Assembly: GCA_020849625.1 (NCBI GenBank)
Contig: JADLFV010000018.1
Span: forward strand, 1 to 55,824
From: Phycisphaeraceae bacterium
GTDB lineage: Bacteria > Planctomycetota > Phycisphaerae > Phycisphaerales > Phycisphaeraceae
Direction: 5' to 3'
DNA length: 55,824 nucleotides
Under the pieces are notes generated by a model that worked only from the letters and a program-made list of their open reading frames with translations, made no database searches and was not told the DNA's origin. A program made the position numbers and the translations under genes. This document shows positions 52,797 through 55,824 of this stretch, piece after piece. Numbering within the stretch: the stretch's first letter is position 1; each line of letters starts with the position of its first letter.

Positions 52797-53615
52797 ATGA
52801 AGTTCTACACCACTTCGTTTGTGACCGCTGCTCTGGTTTGCGGCATGACCGCGTCCGCCGGGGCGGTGGACGTGATGACCTTCGGCGATGCCGGTTGGGT
52901 TTCCACCGATACACGTGTCGCCGGCGTCAACGCCACCACACAGCCGGACATTGACACACGCATTCAATTTGTCGCCGGTCCGGTCGGCAGCGATGGTTCG
53001 GTCAAGCTGATTGCGCCCACCGGCAGCGATAAGGCGACCCTGGCCATGACCAACACCACCACCGGCTACGGTTCGCTCGCCAATTTCGAGGCCAGCTACC
53101 GTTGGTTCAAGGATTCACCCATCGGCGGCGCTCCGGCTCCGGCCCTCAAGCTCGGCATCCAGACTTCGGACTACGGCTCCACCGGCTCGTCCAGCCGCAT
53201 CGGCGAGAACGACTGGGACAAGGTGCTCATCTACGAGCCCTATGACAATCCCAATGCCGGCTCGACTCCCGATGGCGTCTGGGTGACCCAGGCCATCACC
53301 TCAACCAGCGGCGATTGGTGGATGTTCGATCGCACCACACTGACCGGCGTCAACCTTCCGCACAACAGCCTGACCCTCGCCCAGTGGCTCAGTGACGCCA
53401 CCTACGGCGCCAAACTCACTGCCGGCACCATCGTGCAGGTCCAACTCGGTGTCGGTTCCGGCAACACCAACATGGTCGGCTACGTGGACTGGCTCGACGT
53501 CAGCTTCGACGGCGGCAGCTCAACCACAACCTACAACTTCACCGTACCCGAGCCGGCATCCATGTGTCTGTTGGGCCTCGGCGGGCTGGCGCTATTGAAG
53601 CGTCAGAACCACTAA
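52797..53615 (+). CDS. PEP-CTERM secreted protein
   Basis: 272 residues: signal peptide (MKFYTTSFVTAALVCGMTASAGA), a beta-sandwich body (VDVMTFGDAGWVSTDTRVAG, ... YVDWLDVSFDG) and the sorting tail PEPASMCLLGLGGLALLKRQ. GTGAGGAG precedes the ATG. The stretch just upstream (about 52756-52788) is almost pure pyrimidine. A hairpin follows the stop. Confidence 0.9.
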   Translation: MKFYTTSFVTAALVCGMTASAGAVDVMTFGDAGWVSTDTRVAGVNATTQPDIDTRIQFVAGPVGSDGSVKLIAPTGSDKATLAMTNTTTGYGSLANFEASYRWFKDSPIGGAPAPALKLGIQTSDYGSTGSSSRIGENDWDKVLIYEPYDNPNAGSTPDGVWVTQAITSTSGDWWMFDRTTLTGVNLPHNSLTLAQWLSDATYGAKLTAGTIVQVQLGVGSGNTNMVGYVDWLDVSFDGGSSTTTYNFTVPEPASMCLLGLGGLALLKRQNH

Positions 53616-53638
53616 ACCGCACAACTGTCACCTGTGTT

Positions 53639-53664
53639 CTCTGGGGGGCATGTGCCCCCCAGAG
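53639..53664 (+). terminator. Strong hairpin after a PEP-CTERM gene
   Basis: CTCTGGGGGGCA (53639-53650) and TGCCCCCCAGAG (53653-53664) form a perfect 12-bp stem with a 2-nt centre. CACCTGT/ACAGGTG pair further out. No T run follows directly. Confidence 0.6.
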
Positions 53665-53765
53665 GACGTGACAGGTGCTTTGGGCGAAACGACCGTTTCC
53701 GTATTGCAGACGAACCAACAATATGGACTTACATTCTCTCATCAACCACTTTTAAGAGATACATC

Positions 53766-54449
53766 ATGACCGTGAAAACTATGGTAATGAACTTGATGGC
53801 TGCCGGCTTGTTTATGAGCAACGTGGCATCCGCATCATTGGTGACGATCGACCAGTACACGTTTGACCTGAGCCAGTTTGACGGCGCGACCGTCACCTAT
53901 CGAGCCGATGGGTCCGTCGGTTTTGATGGGAAGCTTTGGGATAATGAAGCGGGAGTCGATTTGTACACATTGGGGGAGTTGGCCGCTGGTCAGTATGGCA
54001 GCGATCCCGGCGACCAGGTGTCGCTCAATGACCGCGTCACCCCAGACTGGCTCCAGCTTAACTATGCGACCCCGGTGACCATCACCGCTTCCACGCACTA
54101 TCTGGTGATCTACGAGATCTCCAGCTACACCTATGTGGACCCCGAAGGTTTGAGCTTCCAGATCAAAGTCAACGGGGGCAGCCTGGTTGCCGCGTCCACG
54201 GCCGATGCCTCGAATTTCGACATCGGCGGCTCCGCCGAGGACATCAACCAACTGGTTTTCGACCTGTTTGACCTCGGTTTCACGCCCGGCCAGACCGTTT
54301 CGACGGTTTACATCGAGAACATCGACAGCGGTTCGGGCACTTCGGACCCTGACTTCATCTTTGCCGGCGTGGCAGTTCCCGAACCGGCGTCTGTGTGTCT
54401 GCTTGGCCTTGGTGGTCTGACGTTGCTGAAGCGTTGGCGCCGGGCTTAG
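53766..54449 (+). CDS. PEP-CTERM secreted protein
   Basis: 227 residues: signal peptide (MTVKTMVMNLMAAGLFMSNVASA), a beta-rich body with clear coding character (FDLSQFDGATVTYRADGSVG, IYEISSYTYVDPEGLSFQI, FTPGQTVSTVYIENIDSG) and the sorting tail PEPASVCLLGLGGLTLLKRW. No strong ribosome site precedes ATG 53766; the start is chosen for the signal peptide. Confidence 0.88.
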   Translation: MTVKTMVMNLMAAGLFMSNVASASLVTIDQYTFDLSQFDGATVTYRADGSVGFDGKLWDNEAGVDLYTLGELAAGQYGSDPGDQVSLNDRVTPDWLQLNYATPVTITASTHYLVIYEISSYTYVDPEGLSFQIKVNGGSLVAASTADASNFDIGGSAEDINQLVFDLFDLGFTPGQTVSTVYIENIDSGSGTSDPDFIFAGVAVPEPASVCLLGLGGLTLLKRWRRA

Positions 54450-54498
54450 TCGATGGTGTTTACCCCTGAAATTTCACCCTTTTATGAATGGAATCGAG

Positions 54499-55323
54499 AT
54501 GAAATTGAGTTTTCTCACAGCGATTGTAATGGCATTTGCGGCATCCAGCTATGCCAGCCTTCCCAGCAACTTCATCCAGAATTTTGAAAGCGGGGTTGCT
54601 GATTGGGACGTCTTCGGGCCTACCTACACGCCGACGCAGGTCGCCTCGGGCACCAATGGCGTTACGTCGGCTGGCGGGTCGTATCACGCTACGCTTACGC
54701 CGGGAACCGTAGGTGCTACGACCAATGCCGCGACCGACTTTGGTGATTACACCACCGAGTTTCCAACCGGCGGCTTCACCACGTCGCTCGACATCTACCT
54801 GGACTTGTCGGCAATCACGCAGAATGACCTGCGCGTCAACCACGTCGTTGCCATGTCCAAGCCCGATGGCGCTCACCGCCGCGACTTTGCATTCGTGATC
54901 GGTGGTTACGATTCGACTGATCTGACAGGCCCCGGGGCCGGCACTACGCGATTCGTGATCAATGCCCAGTTCAACTCCGGTCGCGGCAGCAGCTACCCGG
55001 ATGATCCGAGCAAGTCTCCCATCGCCATCAGTAGCACCGGTTGGTACACCTTCGAGCATACGTTCTATGACAGTGGCGCGGGCGTGCTCGCGGCTGATCT
55101 GAGCATCTTCGACGCCACTGCCACCCTGGTGAACAGTTGGACGCTGTCCGATGGCACTGACGTGATCGGCAGCACGATCGGTGGCAACCGATATGGCTGG
55201 GTATCCGCCAATGAACTGGGGGCCCTGGCTATCGACAACTCGTCACTGACTTTGATCCCCGAGCCGGCCGGCATCATGTTGCTGAGCCTCGGCGGCATGG
55301 CACTGCTCAAGCGACAGCGCTGA
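54499..55323 (+). CDS. PEP-CTERM secreted protein (paralogue of 50.9-51.7 kb)
   Basis: 274 residues: signal peptide (MKLSFLTAIVMAFAASSYA), lectin-like beta-sandwich body and sorting tail PEPAGIMLLSLGGMALLKRQ. The body matches the 50876-51712 product in order and in several motifs (GSYHATLT, GWYTFEHTF, LSIFDATATLV). ATG 54484 is an in-frame alternative. It is the last gene before a strong terminator. Confidence 0.9.
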   Translation: MKLSFLTAIVMAFAASSYASLPSNFIQNFESGVADWDVFGPTYTPTQVASGTNGVTSAGGSYHATLTPGTVGATTNAATDFGDYTTEFPTGGFTTSLDIYLDLSAITQNDLRVNHVVAMSKPDGAHRRDFAFVIGGYDSTDLTGPGAGTTRFVINAQFNSGRGSSYPDDPSKSPIAISSTGWYTFEHTFYDSGAGVLAADLSIFDATATLVNSWTLSDGTDVIGSTIGGNRYGWVSANELGALAIDNSSLTLIPEPAGIMLLSLGGMALLKRQR

Positions 55324-55352
55324 GCATTCCCCATCTGGTATCCCCCCTCACA

Positions 55353-55394
55353 ACGGCGGGCGCGTCTCTCTCTCTCCCGCGCCCGCCGTTTTTT
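55353..55394 (+). terminator. Rho-independent terminator of the PEP-CTERM array
   Basis: ACGGCGGGCGCG (55353-55364) pairs with CGCGCCCGCCGT (55378-55389), 12 bp, and runs into six T residues (55389-55394). The loop is a TC-dinucleotide run. Confidence 0.93.
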
Positions 55395-55824
55395 CATGCG
55401 CAGGCGTGGCCCGAAACGGGATAGTCATCAGGACAGTCAACAGGCTCTCACCCCACCGGACAGGCTTGCTCTGCGCTCTATGAACTCTGTGATGGCTTCG
55501 GACCGCTGAATGATCCATCGCGCAAGGACCACCGCCAGAGAACTGTAATCGCCGAAAGCGCGCACAGAATGGCCAGCGATTTTCATTTTTTTGAAGGTCA
55601 CGCGAAATAATTTCTATTGCTGATCCTGCCTGCACTTACGCTCTTTTTCGCCCCCTCAAAACAGCCTCCGGCGCGCACAAACGTTGCGCTTCGCCCTTTT
55701 ATAGGAAGGCCGTCCGGTTTCGGATGAGGCTCAATTGCTTGATTAACCCCAGTCGCCTGAACGCAAAAAACGTTCGGCACGGACGCGACCGGGCCCAAGT
55801 GAGTGAGTGCTGCTTCGACGCCAT
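55395..55824. other. Right-edge region without a convincing gene
   Basis: About 430 bp. A 66-codon frame on the minus strand (55598-55798) is open but has no ribosome site or recognised domain. Small dyads such as GCGCA...TGCGC near 55672-55688 occur. I see no known RNA gene. It may be the promoter region of a gene beyond the window. Confidence 0.4.

Noticed and set aside
55598..55798. 66-codon minus-strand frame at the right edge
   Set aside because: No ribosome site or recognisable family; likely chance.

Overview
The window looks like chromosome from a member of the Planctomycetota, most likely a Phycisphaerae-type relative. The evidence is ten secreted proteins ending in PEP-CTERM sorting tails, two of them with dockerin modules, two pseudopilins with the planctomycete-style [10 protein letters not shown] head, a DUF1549/DUF1553 + DUF1501 pair, sulfatase, sialidase-like and FG-GAP proteins, and high GC. 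I infer a heterotrophic degrader of fucose- and rhamnose-containing polysaccharide. Lineage is inferred from gene content only; there is no rRNA or tRNA gene here.

Left end (1-5.7 kb): a leftward cytochrome c maturation operon, ccmE-ccmF-unknown secreted protein-ccmA, in which every junction is a 4-nt ATGA/GTGA overlap. A divergent tetraheme c-type cytochrome gene ends in a strong terminator. CcmE is the Cys (CxxxY) type. A repeat element has been inserted in frame near the start of ccmA. Next (5.7-13.4 kb) comes a leftward run: LacI regulator, two duplicated LamG/PEP-CTERM proteins, a pseudopilin, a sialidase-like protein and an FG-GAP protein.

The rightward block at 13.5-24.1 kb encodes a GH78 alpha-L-rhamnosidase, a secreted protein, a Rid-like double-domain protein, a DUF1549/1553 protein, a Tat-exported DUF1501 protein and a large PPC-domain protein. 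It faces a leftward AraC + secreted-protein pair (24.1-26.3 kb). A second PEP-CTERM/pseudopilin module follows (26.5-29.5 kb).

The segment at 29.5-32.8 kb is unlike the rest. It is bounded by low-complexity and hairpin repeats, visibly richer in A+T, and holds a tightly overlapping leftward operon: a small membrane protein, four small winged-helix-like proteins (two clearly paralogous) and an HNH nuclease with its own C-terminal winged-helix-like region. I recognise no known system with this layout, and it is my best candidate for an undescribed one.

From 32.8 to 45.9 kb the genes are again metabolic: a URO-D family protein with a divergent AraC regulator, sulfatase, mutarotase-like protein, L-fucose isomerase family protein, rhamnulokinase, a ribose/rhamnose-type ABC transporter and L-rhamnose isomerase. 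These give import, isomerisation and phosphorylation of 6-deoxyhexoses released by the rhamnosidase; the aldolase step is not in the window.

The right end (46-55.8 kb) holds a sigma-54 activator without a sensory domain, a stand-alone degenerate receiver, and six PEP-CTERM protein genes mostly separated by hairpins. Two copies of a double-hairpin element lie just upstream of start codons here; its identical 8-nt loop, CCCTCCTT, matches the anti-Shine-Dalgarno core and can pair with the downstream ribosome binding sites.
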